Below, piece after piece: positions 16,410 through 22,395 of a DNA stretch of 22,942 bases. How positions within the stretch are numbered: position 1 is the first letter of the stretch; each line of letters begins with the position of its first letter. The notes below the pieces were generated by a model. The model was not told where the DNA came from, ran no database searches, and worked only from the letters and a program-made list of their open reading frames with translations. The DNA lies in IMG/VR virus record IMGVR_UViG_3300007735_000500, positions 1-22,942 of that record, one strand, 5' to 3'. Position numbers and translations under genes: made by a program. This DNA comes from a virus.

Positions 16410-16417
16410 CAAATATA
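16410..16417 (-). promoter_or_regulatory. Portal promoter (TATATTTG) with overlapping ATTTG/CAAAT dyad
   Basis: Minus strand TATATTTG, exact TAnnTTTG match, preceded by TTGAG. ATTTG at 16401-16405 and CAAAT at 16410-16414 form an inverted repeat with a 4-base spacer over the start region. The same dyad with a 2-base spacer occurs at 20008-20019. The ATG lies about 26 bases downstream of the box. Confidence 0.55.
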
Positions 16418-16432
16418 CTCAAAATCTATTGA

Positions 16433-18562
16433 TTATAAGCGAGTTATAGGCTTGTGCTTCCTGAAGAAGACTTTATTTGACAAATCGGCTTTTACCTTGG
16501 CTACCTTGTACTTCTGAGCTGCCAAAAGGGCAAGCCCAGCAGATATCGTTAAGTCGTACTTGGTTCTGTCATCCACCTTGAAGTTAATCCAATCCTCAAG
16601 GGTTCTGTCCAGATACATCTTCCCGTAGGTTCCTGAGTCGTCGTTGATGCCAACGTGCTCGTGAATATAGGACTCAATGGCCTGTGCGTGAGCCTGGATA
16701 ACGTCCTGGCTATTAGAGGGTATGCCCTTGGTTTTTATATTTGCATTACTATGTGGAGCCCTGAGATGTTCTGGTCGGTCAAGGATGAACCCGTCGTAGC
16801 CTCTTGCCTCAAAGTATCGGACAATCCCGTATTTATTGTTTTCAATGAGAAGTGGGTATCCGAAGAATACGGCAGCTTGGAGAACGTCCTCATAGAAAAT
16901 CCTCGCAAGAGGTGGCCTCTCTGCGTATTCGGCAACAAACAGGTTGGATGGGTGCTCAATATTGAATTTGTTGAATAGGTGGCAAGCGCCCTTGGAGCCC
17001 CTTCCGTCCATTGTATTGTCAATATCGTAGGAGTCGACCCCGCCACAGCCTAGGAAATCATTGCCTGGGAACCACTTTCCGTTCCTGGTCACCTTGTTGT
17101 TCCTCATATGCTCTGGTGGAAGCCAAGAAATCCTCCACTTCCCGTTCTCGCTTGCAGACCAAACCACCTCGCTGTCCTGTATTCCGTTCTTCCAAATGAA
17201 GTTACCCCTCACCACAGGGTTAGGGTACAGCTCTCTATTGTACTGCAACTGCTCGTAAATCTTACCAATGTTGAAGTGAGAGGACTTTGTGGACTCCCTG
17301 AAGGCTTCGTCAATCGTCCAAGGGAACTGCCTGATAACTTCGTTCAACTCATAGCCATCCTTGTTCAAAGCCTTTCTTTCGTTGGCCAAATAAGCCTTTG
17401 CACCTATCTTCACGAAGTCCCCATCCATCGTCCTGATGGCGTGCTTGGGGTTCTCAATGATAGGAATCCCGTATGGGTCAAAAAAGCCTTCTAAGGCCTC
17501 GTAGGCGGGGATAAAGATGCGGTATAGGCCAGACTTCGTCCGACCGTTTTCGTTGCGTTCTAGAGGGTCTGAGTCGTTGTAGAGCTTACGGAAGTTAGCG
17601 CCTCCCTTGTCCAACTGGTTAACCGTGCTACCTACCAGCGCTTTACCGACAACCTTCTTACCAACGATAAGGCAAGTCCTGTGGATTCTCCAAACCTCGG
17701 TGATATCCATTGGTTTTTCCCATTTTCCCGCCTCATCCAAGTACAACAGATGGAGCTTTTCACCGTCGTAGGCGTTTGATGTGGTGTTTTTCCAGTTAAT
17801 CACCGTGTCCAAGGCTTCTGTCTTACCAATCGTCTTGTTGGTCTTGGTGATTCGCCTTGCTGGCTCTCTAAAAGCTAGCTCCATCCTGGGGTTGGTTGTG
17901 CCGTCCTGGATAGGTTTAAAGAAAAAAGGGTAGCTCCTGTACATCGGGAGGATTTTCTTCATAAAGATATTCTCCTGAGCGTCGTTACCCGTTTTGGACA
18001 TAATGCCTAGCACCTTGTTGGAGACTGAAGTGCCCTTGTTGACCGTAATAGCCGAACTAATGTTCGTATAACCGCTACGACGGCACTTCACATAGAGCTG
18101 GCCTAGGCATCGTGGGTCTACAAAGCACGCCTCAGCGTGTATGAACAGCTTTCTCTGGAAGTCTAGGTAGCCACCGTAACCGATATCCATCTGGCTCCAC
18201 TGCAGAAGCATATAGTGGTCACCTGTGATGTAGGTCGGCTCCCCGTTATTGTAGAACCAAACCCCGTTTCTGCGCCTTTCGAACTCCTGTTTGATGTACG
18301 GGGAATACTTTTCCTTGAATTCCTTGGGTTGCTGGTTCCACTCATCCATCGAGCGAATCTTCTCAAGCTCTCTGGGAACCTCTAATCGTTTCCATTTCTG
18401 GTCTTTTTGCGGAAGATTTAGAAATAGAATCCTCTTTTTTTCAATCTGTTTGGGTAGTTGGATGAATATACCGTCAATCTCAACGACCTGCCCCTCTGTA
18501 TCGTCAGGGCAAATGTTGATGACAGGCTCTTTGAACCCTTTGACGTTCTTTAATCCAGCCAT
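16433..18562 (-). CDS. terL: Terminase large subunit (DNA-packaging ATPase/nuclease)
   Basis: 709 residues, the size of crAss-like large terminases. An N-terminal ~150-residue extension precedes the ATPase. A Walker-A-like loop is at 157-165 (YVKCRRSGYT), deviating from the canonical GKT/S ending. Walker B and catalytic acid are LLYLDEAGKWE (272-282, Glu277). A coupling motif VGSTVNQ is at 310-316. The nuclease domain begins near 500 with the acidic motif GGVDSYDID (507-515), followed by VAEYAERPP, LLIENNKYG and a terminal basic tail. It cuts and pumps DNA into the procapsid through the portal. Its start shares a base with the preceding gene's stop (TAATG), suggesting tight stoichiometric coupling with that small protein. 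Confidence 0.95.
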   Translation of the reverse strand: MAGLKNVKGFKEPVINICPDDTEGQVVEIDGIFIQLPKQIEKKRILFLNLPQKDQKWKRLEVPRELEKIRSMDEWNQQPKEFKEKYSPYIKQEFERRRNGVWFYNNGEPTYITGDHYMLLQWSQMDIGYGGYLDFQRKLFIHAEACFVDPRCLGQLYVKCRRSGYTNISSAITVNKGTSVSNKVLGIMSKTGNDAQENIFMKKILPMYRSYPFFFKPIQDGTTNPRMELAFREPARRITKTNKTIGKTEALDTVINWKNTTSNAYDGEKLHLLYLDEAGKWEKPMDITEVWRIHRTCLIVGKKVVGKALVGSTVNQLDKGGANFRKLYNDSDPLERNENGRTKSGLYRIFIPAYEALEGFFDPYGIPIIENPKHAIRTMDGDFVKIGAKAYLANERKALNKDGYELNEVIRQFPWTIDEAFRESTKSSHFNIGKIYEQLQYNRELYPNPVVRGNFIWKNGIQDSEVVWSASENGKWRISWLPPEHMRNNKVTRNGKWFPGNDFLGCGGVDSYDIDNTMDGRGSKGACHLFNKFNIEHPSNLFVAEYAERPPLARIFYEDVLQAAVFFGYPLLIENNKYGIVRYFEARGYDGFILDRPEHLRAPHSNANIKTKGIPSNSQDVIQAHAQAIESYIHEHVGINDDSGTYGKMYLDRTLEDWINFKVDDRTKYDLTISAGLALLAAQKYKVAKVKADLSNKVFFRKHKPITRL

Positions 18563-18855
18563 TACTTAGCAAATTCCTCTGCAAAACCGCTTGAGTAGTC
18601 GGACTCTTGCTCAAAGTCCCCATCGCTTTTGAGTGTAGCAATCATCTCCTCAATCTTCTGCCTCTCTTGCAGCAGCTCCCTAGCATCTGCAACCGTCTGC
18701 TTGATAGCCGATAGCTCGGCTTTCCTTGCTGCTCCAACAAGCTCCTGTGGAATGGGCTTACGCACCTCTTCAATAAGATTGGTGATGGCGTGCTCCATCG
18801 ATATCAAGAGCTGTTGGGCAGCCTCAATGGTGGAAAATTTAGGGCTTTTCGACAT
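18562..18855 (-). CDS. Small helical protein upstream of terL, terminase small-subunit candidate
   Basis: 97 residues, no recognised family. It is almost entirely helical: an amphipathic first half (STIEAAQQLLISMEHAITNL, IEEVRKP) and a coiled coil at about 45-75 (IKQTVADARELLQERQKIEE). The tail is acidic and Ser/Phe-rich (SDYSSGFAEEFAK). Position, size and coupling to terL would suit a small terminase, but I see no helix-turn-helix for DNA binding. It overlaps the co-chaperonin-like gene by 17 bases. A terminase cofactor without DNA binding is an equal possibility. Confidence 0.55.
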   Translation of the reverse strand: MSKSPKFSTIEAAQQLLISMEHAITNLIEEVRKPIPQELVGAARKAELSAIKQTVADARELLQERQKIEEMIATLKSDGDFEQESDYSSGFAEEFAK

Positions 18856-19426
18856 AGAGGATATCTTCTATACGCATTCTGTAAACCGTCTCCCCTTCAA
18901 GCTCCATCTCGTAGTCTGCATTATTCGCAAAGTAAACCTTGTCCCCTTTTTTAATGCCCTCTCTGTCAAGCTCATCTGATTCGTACAGAATCGTAGCTAC
19001 ATTCTTCTTAACAGATGGTTCTAGAAGTAAAATACCGCTCTCTGTTTTCTCCCCCTCCTCCTTTTCAATCCCGACAAACACCCAGTTGGAGAAAAGCCTT
19101 ATATTCCCATTCCGCTTGTAGGCATAGGCCTGCGTGGCGTGACCACCGCTTTCGCTGTATCGCACAATATAGAGCTCCTTGTCTATCTCGGCTCTTGCGT
19201 CCAAAACGACGTGGTGGTGGAAATAAAGGGTATCCCCGACCTGGACAGGGGTCTTGTATTTGAGAGGTACACCAACGACCTCCCCGTAGCAATATCGGTT
19301 TTCGAACTCCCTGAACTTGCTTTCAAGGTAAAGCTCCTTCCCAGCCACGGTGATGGTGTCCTTGAACTTCTTTGGTAGCTTCACCAAGAAGTCGTGAATA
19401 GGCGTTATCTTAGAACTTGCAGTCAT
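18839..19426 (-). CDS. GroES-like co-chaperonin with two tandem GroES domains
   Basis: 195 residues from the ATG at 19426; the in-frame TTG at 19432 adds two residues and is less likely. The C-terminal half (109-195) follows GroES closely: a strand at NIRLFSNWVFVGI, a mobile-loop equivalent at TESGILLLEP (128-137), then GIKKGDKVYFANNADYEME and a final RIEDILYVEKP like the GroES 'SDIL' terminus. The N-terminal half (7-106) repeats the plan: ITPIHDFLVKLP, a loop with GKELYL, YGEVVGVP, then VQVGDTLYFHHHVVLD and IDKELYIVRYSE. It likely caps host GroEL to fold phage capsid proteins, as T4 gp31 does. Tandem GroES domains are known from chloroplast Cpn20. The domain call is from eye alignment. Confidence 0.75.
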   Translation of the reverse strand: MTASSKITPIHDFLVKLPKKFKDTITVAGKELYLESKFREFENRYCYGEVVGVPLKYKTPVQVGDTLYFHHHVVLDARAEIDKELYIVRYSESGGHATQAYAYKRNGNIRLFSNWVFVGIEKEEGEKTESGILLLEPSVKKNVATILYESDELDREGIKKGDKVYFANNADYEMELEGETVYRMRIEDILYVEKP

Positions 19427-19619
19427 ATTCAACGATTACAGGCATATTTTTAATGGACTTCCAGTGAAGAGTCCCCTCACTGTTTTCAATAAAAACCTCA
19501 AAGCGGTCCCCTTCGTCGTTCTCAACGATGGCTACGACCTGACCACCACCAGCTGGCATACCGACAAAGTATGCCATAGCGTCCTTTGGGTTTACACCGA
19601 TAATAATCTTGCGTATCAT
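19410..19619 (-). CDS. Small conserved phage protein, unknown function
   Basis: 69 residues in five or six beta-strands (IRKIIIGVNPKDAMAYFVG; GGGQVVAIVENDEGDRFEVF; LHWKSIKNMPVIVEYDCKF). The 'NPKDAMAY.VG' and 'HWK...PVIVEYD' ends resemble small SH3-like proteins in marine phages, but I have no named family. It overlaps the co-chaperonin gene start by 17 bases and begins two bases after the gene at 19621, so it is coupled to both. No signal, membrane or catalytic feature visible. Confidence 0.6.
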   Translation of the reverse strand: MIRKIIIGVNPKDAMAYFVGMPAGGGQVVAIVENDEGDRFEVFIENSEGTLHWKSIKNMPVIVEYDCKF

Positions 19620-19620
19620 T

Positions 19621-19998
19621 TTAGTTTAGGTTAATCCAGTCCTGGGCCGTTGTTGAGCCCTTTTCTGGTGGTGTTTTACGCATAATGCGCTCCTTCCTTT
19701 CTTTAGCCATCTCGCTTGTGTGGGCGTAATAGACGTTATCGAGAATCTCCTCAAGCTCATCTGAATCCGTTACGTTTGTGGCGTAGAATACATCAATCTT
19801 GGGTTCGTCTTCATCGACTGGGTTGATAAGCCTTTCAATTTCGTCTTGCTCGTCCTCTTCAAAGTCGATATCCTTGATACCGATAGCGTTTACATAGAAA
19901 GAGCCTGGTCCAGCACCGTACTTAATCAGTAGGGACTGAATCTGATTGTTGAGGGACTTGAATTCTTTGGAGAACTCCTTTACTTGTTTTCTAGTCAT
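19621..19998 (-). CDS. Acidic protein of unknown function, first gene of the terminase operon
   Basis: 125 residues from the ATG at 19998. An earlier ATG at 20043 would put the start upstream of the promoter and read through the -7 box, so it is rejected. N-terminal helix (TRKQVKEFSKEFKSLNNQIQ) then an acidic middle (DIDFEEDEQDEIERLINPVD, EDEPKIDVFYATNVTDSDEL) and a basic region (MAKERKERIMRK). No family recognised. It sits directly behind the divergent promoter, with a leader of about ten bases, and would be the first protein made from the packaging operon. The strong acidity could allow it to mimic DNA or bind a basic partner, which is speculation. Confidence 0.65.
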   Translation of the reverse strand: MTRKQVKEFSKEFKSLNNQIQSLLIKYGAGPGSFYVNAIGIKDIDFEEDEQDEIERLINPVDEDEPKIDVFYATNVTDSDELEEILDNVYYAHTSEMAKERKERIMRKTPPEKGSTTAQDWINLN

Positions 19999-20004
19999 AT
20001 GAAT

Positions 20005-20012
20005 TAAATTTG
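20005..20012 (+). promoter_or_regulatory. Plus-strand promoter of the winged-helix regulator gene (TAAATTTG)
   Basis: TAAATTTG matches TAnnTTTG. A TTG at 19984-19986 lies 18 bases upstream, an acceptable -33 element for Bacteroidota. Transcription would start near 20019, about a dozen bases before the ATG at 20032. The box faces and overlaps the start region of the minus-strand promoter. Confidence 0.55.
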
Positions 20013-20014
20013 CA

Positions 20015-20022
20015 CAAATATA
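20015..20022 (-). promoter_or_regulatory. Terminase-operon promoter (TATATTTG), face to face with the regulator promoter
   Basis: The minus strand reads TATATTTG, preceded by TTGAAG. Together with the plus-strand box the region reads TAAATTTGCACAAATATA, a near-perfect inverted repeat (ATTTG-CA-CAAAT at 20008-20019). Both start sites are then covered by one symmetrical sequence, so polymerase can probably occupy only one direction at a time. Confidence 0.6.
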
Positions 20023-20031
20023 CTTCAATAA

Positions 20032-20502
20032 ATGGCAACCCATAAAACACCAAAGCCCCAGAAGAAGGGGACAGTGCTTGTAATACGAGAATTCAGGAAG
20101 GAGGAGAAGAACAAGATAGGCAAGAACTACCTTAAGTACCTCCGTATGGCGATGAAGGACATTACCAGCAACGAGGGGCTTCTGCGTATGGATATCGAGC
20201 TTCTCCTCTTCATATACGACCTAGAGTTCTTCAGTGCTAAGTATGCAGCCGAACAGCTCGGATACAAGAACTCCAACGACTTTAGGAAAGATTACATTGA
20301 GCGCTTAATCCACAGGGGGCTTGTTATCCCCTACATCCACCACGGGAACATCTCCAACGAGGACAGGCAAAGGTTCGGGGTTTCAACCAAGGAAAAGTAC
20401 AGAACGAGATACGCAATCACCCAAAAGGCACGATTGATTATCCAGAGGCTCTACAATAAGCTTGAAGGGAGAATCCCCATCTTTATCAATGACGAGAAAT
20501 AA
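20032..20502 (+). CDS. Winged-helix (MarR-like) transcriptional regulator
   Basis: 156 residues; the only convincing plus-strand gene. A basic, Pro/Lys-rich N-terminus (~35 residues) leads into a winged helix-turn-helix: helices at MDIELLLFIYDLEFFSAKYA, then AEQLGYKNSNDFRKDYIERL (recognition region with YIERLIHRGLVIPYI), a wing with HHGNISNEDRQRFG and TRYAITQKARLIIQRLYNKL, the typical 'Y.IT.K.r.II..ly' dimerisation ending of MarR-like proteins. It likely binds the dyad in its own promoter region and controls itself and the divergent packaging operon. Its coding end overlaps the convergent gene at 20486 by 17 bases. Effector, dimer state and whether it represses or activates are unknown. Confidence 0.7.
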   Translation: MATHKTPKPQKKGTVLVIREFRKEEKNKIGKNYLKYLRMAMKDITSNEGLLRMDIELLLFIYDLEFFSAKYAAEQLGYKNSNDFRKDYIERLIHRGLVIPYIHHGNISNEDRQRFGVSTKEKYRTRYAITQKARLIIQRLYNKLEGRIPIFINDEK

Positions 20503-20650
20503 CCTTGAAAGGCATTTCTAGGGATGCCCCCTCGTGTGGCTTAAACTCCCCATCGTGCTTCATTAGGAAGAAGCGCCCCCCTTTGTTCATCCAGTGGTAG
20601 CCCTCTGGAGCCTTCACCATTATCTTGCTTGGCTTCTTGCTAGCTTTCAT
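20486..20650 (-). CDS. Short conserved phage protein with a GYHWM motif
   Basis: 54 residues, ATG at 20650 overlapping the lectin-like gene's stop (TAATG) and a TGA at 20486. The sequence is basic at the N-terminus (KASKKPSKIMVKAPEG) with the motif EGYHWMNKGGRFFLMKHDG, a pattern I associate with short proteins or domains of marine phages. It probably folds as a small beta-hairpin with aromatic residues on one face. The last 17 bases overlap the convergent regulator gene. Conservation of start, coupling and motif argue that it is real; function unknown. Confidence 0.6.
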   Translation of the reverse strand: MKASKKPSKIMVKAPEGYHWMNKGGRFFLMKHDGEFKPHEGASLEMPFKVISRH

Positions 20651-21915
20651 TACGGAGTTGTTAGGGCTGCGAGTTGTGCGTCGGTCAGGCGGGTGGTGTA
20701 GAGGGCAGCGGCACGGATGCGGTCGTTGATATTACTTCCCGCACCTGTTTCTGCATTTCCAAGAGCAACTAAAGAACAAGCAGGAACCAAAGCGGTTGTA
20801 TCCTCTCCAATCTTCACTCCATTAATGTAAAAAGCGTAATTATTCAAAGCATAAGCCACGGCTATCTTAAAAATACCTGCAACTTGCGATGATGAAGAAA
20901 TGTCAACTTGTGAAGTCGTGGAAACAGTTGATAAAAGCCTTATTCTATTAGAAGTATTGAATATAATTATAATTCTATTACTGGATGTCCCATCACTAAT
21001 TCCAATTATTCTTGCAGGAGATGAAAAATTCTTCGCATCAATTTCTGCATAAATCGTTCCCTCCGTCTGCCCGATGGACCCGCTCACCGCTCCGCTGACC
21101 GAAATCACATCTGCGTTGCGGGTGATTGACCCCGTGGTGGTGGGGATGTAGGATGTTGCAACCGAGCCTGTTTCAAGTTGTGCGCCCCATACATTTACCG
21201 TGCCGCTGACAACTGCTATAGGTCTCCCTCCACTTAATTGAGTACCGAGCCTCATCCCAACTCGTGGTGTTGCAGGCGTGTAACCCATAAGCACAGTCAT
21301 TCTGCAACGATACCAACCATTGCCATAATTTTCCATTCCCACGCTTTGCATTGTGAATCCAGCACCAACAGTTCCACTTGCACCTAAAGTACCTTCATTA
21401 AGATTAAATGCTTGACATACACCACTTCCGTAAGTTGTGGCATTCTCATCAAAAACATTCATCGTAAATCCGCTTGAAAGTGAGCCGAATTTGCCGAACC
21501 AAGAAAATGTGTAAGTCGTTCCGCTTGTTAGCGTTACTGCTTGGCGAATCCTTGCCCCAGTTGATGTTGATTCCAATAAAGTTGCGTCATTAGTTCCGCT
21601 TGGTGATATAACACCTGAAGTAGAATTTAAGAAAGCCGATAACCATGTCAGCGAATAATCCGAACTCTGCAACGCTAAATTCTGCGCACTCGGCTCAACC
21701 AACAATGCAGGGCAACCAACCGTTCCGCCGCTGGCGAAGTAGTCCAAACGAGGTATTCCGCTTGCTACCAACTCAATCAAGCCACTTGCATTGACACGGG
21801 TTGCCTCGGTCGCACGGGTTACCGTGAAGTCACCTGCTCCGCTGGTTGGGATTTGGGAGTACATCTTGCCCGACTTGAAGCGTGCGGGTACTATGAGGAG
21901 GGAAGGAGTCGGCAT
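20650..21915 (-). CDS. Lectin-like receptor-binding/fibre protein (LamG-like C-terminus)
   Basis: 421 residues from the ATG at 21915 (MPTPSLL). A longer reading from 21957 would overlap the preceding gene's 3' end, and the sister gene at 22366 also begins MPTP. N-terminal part (~1-100): FTVTRATEATRVNASGLIEL and GIPRLDYF, GCPALLVEPSAQNLALQSSD, a head typical of marine phage fibre proteins that present variable C-termini. Middle (~100-250): carbohydrate-binding-like beta-sandwich (TTYTFSWFGKFGS; NYGNGWYRCRMTVLMGYTP). C-terminal (~265-421): LamG/concanavalin-like fold (EGTIYAEIDAKNFSSPARII; FKIAVAYALNNYAFYINGVK; ending in RLTDAQLAALTTP). Probably contacts host-surface glycan. Bases ~20760-21060 are far richer in A/T than the ends, suggesting domain exchange. 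Confidence 0.75.
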   Translation of the reverse strand: MPTPSLLIVPARFKSGKMYSQIPTSGAGDFTVTRATEATRVNASGLIELVASGIPRLDYFASGGTVGCPALLVEPSAQNLALQSSDYSLTWLSAFLNSTSGVISPSGTNDATLLESTSTGARIRQAVTLTSGTTYTFSWFGKFGSLSSGFTMNVFDENATTYGSGVCQAFNLNEGTLGASGTVGAGFTMQSVGMENYGNGWYRCRMTVLMGYTPATPRVGMRLGTQLSGGRPIAVVSGTVNVWGAQLETGSVATSYIPTTTGSITRNADVISVSGAVSGSIGQTEGTIYAEIDAKNFSSPARIIGISDGTSSNRIIIIFNTSNRIRLLSTVSTTSQVDISSSSQVAGIFKIAVAYALNNYAFYINGVKIGEDTTALVPACSLVALGNAETGAGSNINDRIRAAALYTTRLTDAQLAALTTP

Positions 21916-21917
21916 TG

Positions 21918-22091
21918 TTAGAAGTTGTAAATCGTAGCAAATCTTCCGAAAAGGCAACCGCTAACGGCGGCCTCTGCCGTGGCTGCTCCATCCGCATCAG
22001 CACGAGCGTTGAACGCCGCCCAAGCAGATGCCGATAAGCCACCGCCTTGCAGGGTGCTTAATGGATAGCCGTAGCCGTATCCTATCAGCAT
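21918..22091 (-). CDS. 57-residue protein of the receptor module, unknown function
   Basis: Short gene found by reading the gap on the minus strand. ATG at 22091 overlaps the previous stop (TAATG) and TAA at 21918 lies two bases before the lectin-like gene's start. The protein begins MLIGYGYGYPLSTLQGGG and continues LSASAWAAFNARADADGAAT with an Ala-rich helix, ending FGRFATIYNF. Phage contigs often carry such glycine/tyrosine then alanine-rich short proteins beside fibre genes. The tight fit between neighbours is the strongest evidence that it is real. Confidence 0.6.
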   Translation of the reverse strand: MLIGYGYGYPLSTLQGGGLSASAWAAFNARADADGAATAEAAVSGCLFGRFATIYNF

Positions 22092-22366
22092 TACAGGAAG
22101 GTGTAACCGATGACGCTTCCCACGCTGGGCGTTACTGCCGTAATCTTGCCGCCGTTGCGACCGCTGATGACGATGCCAGCAGACACGGACTTGCCGCTCA
22201 TTGAGTACGCAGTCAGCAAGTTCTCGCCACCAGTACCTGTGAGGGTTGTGAAGGTAGCGGCCGTATTGACCACAATGAAGTCAAAGTTTGCGCCCGATAC
22301 GGCAGCGTCGATGAACTGCATCGTGCCGCCTTGGCCGAGCATTTGTTGTAGAATTGGAGTAGGCAT
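22091..22366 (-). CDS. Small Gly/Thr-rich beta protein of the receptor module
   Basis: 91 residues: MPTPILQQMLGQGGTMQFID then a beta-rich section (FDFIVVNTAATFTTLTGTGG, LLTAYSMSGKSVSAGIVISG, KITAVTPSVGSVIGYTF). It has the composition of a small phage decoration or fibre-tip protein with trimerising beta-strands. The MPTP start is shared with the lectin-like gene. It sits 29 bases behind the 167-residue gene, with a weak -7-like TACATTTA in between, and is coupled to the next gene by TAATG. No named family recognised. Confidence 0.65.
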   Translation of the reverse strand: MPTPILQQMLGQGGTMQFIDAAVSGANFDFIVVNTAATFTTLTGTGGENLLTAYSMSGKSVSAGIVISGRNGGKITAVTPSVGSVIGYTFL

Positions 22367-22395
22367 TGCTTGGGGGTATTTAGGGTAAATGTATT

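Noticed and set aside
19999-20043. Start of the 19621-19998 gene at the upstream ATG (20043)
   Set aside because: That start would lie upstream of the predicted transcription start and its extra residues are encoded by the promoter palindrome; the ATG at 19998 fits promoter and leader better.
20511-20528. GGCAT-N8-ATGCC hairpin near the convergent gene ends as a bidirectional terminator
   Set aside because: The stem is only five base pairs, the loop is eight bases, there is no T-run on either strand, and it lies inside the 54-residue gene.
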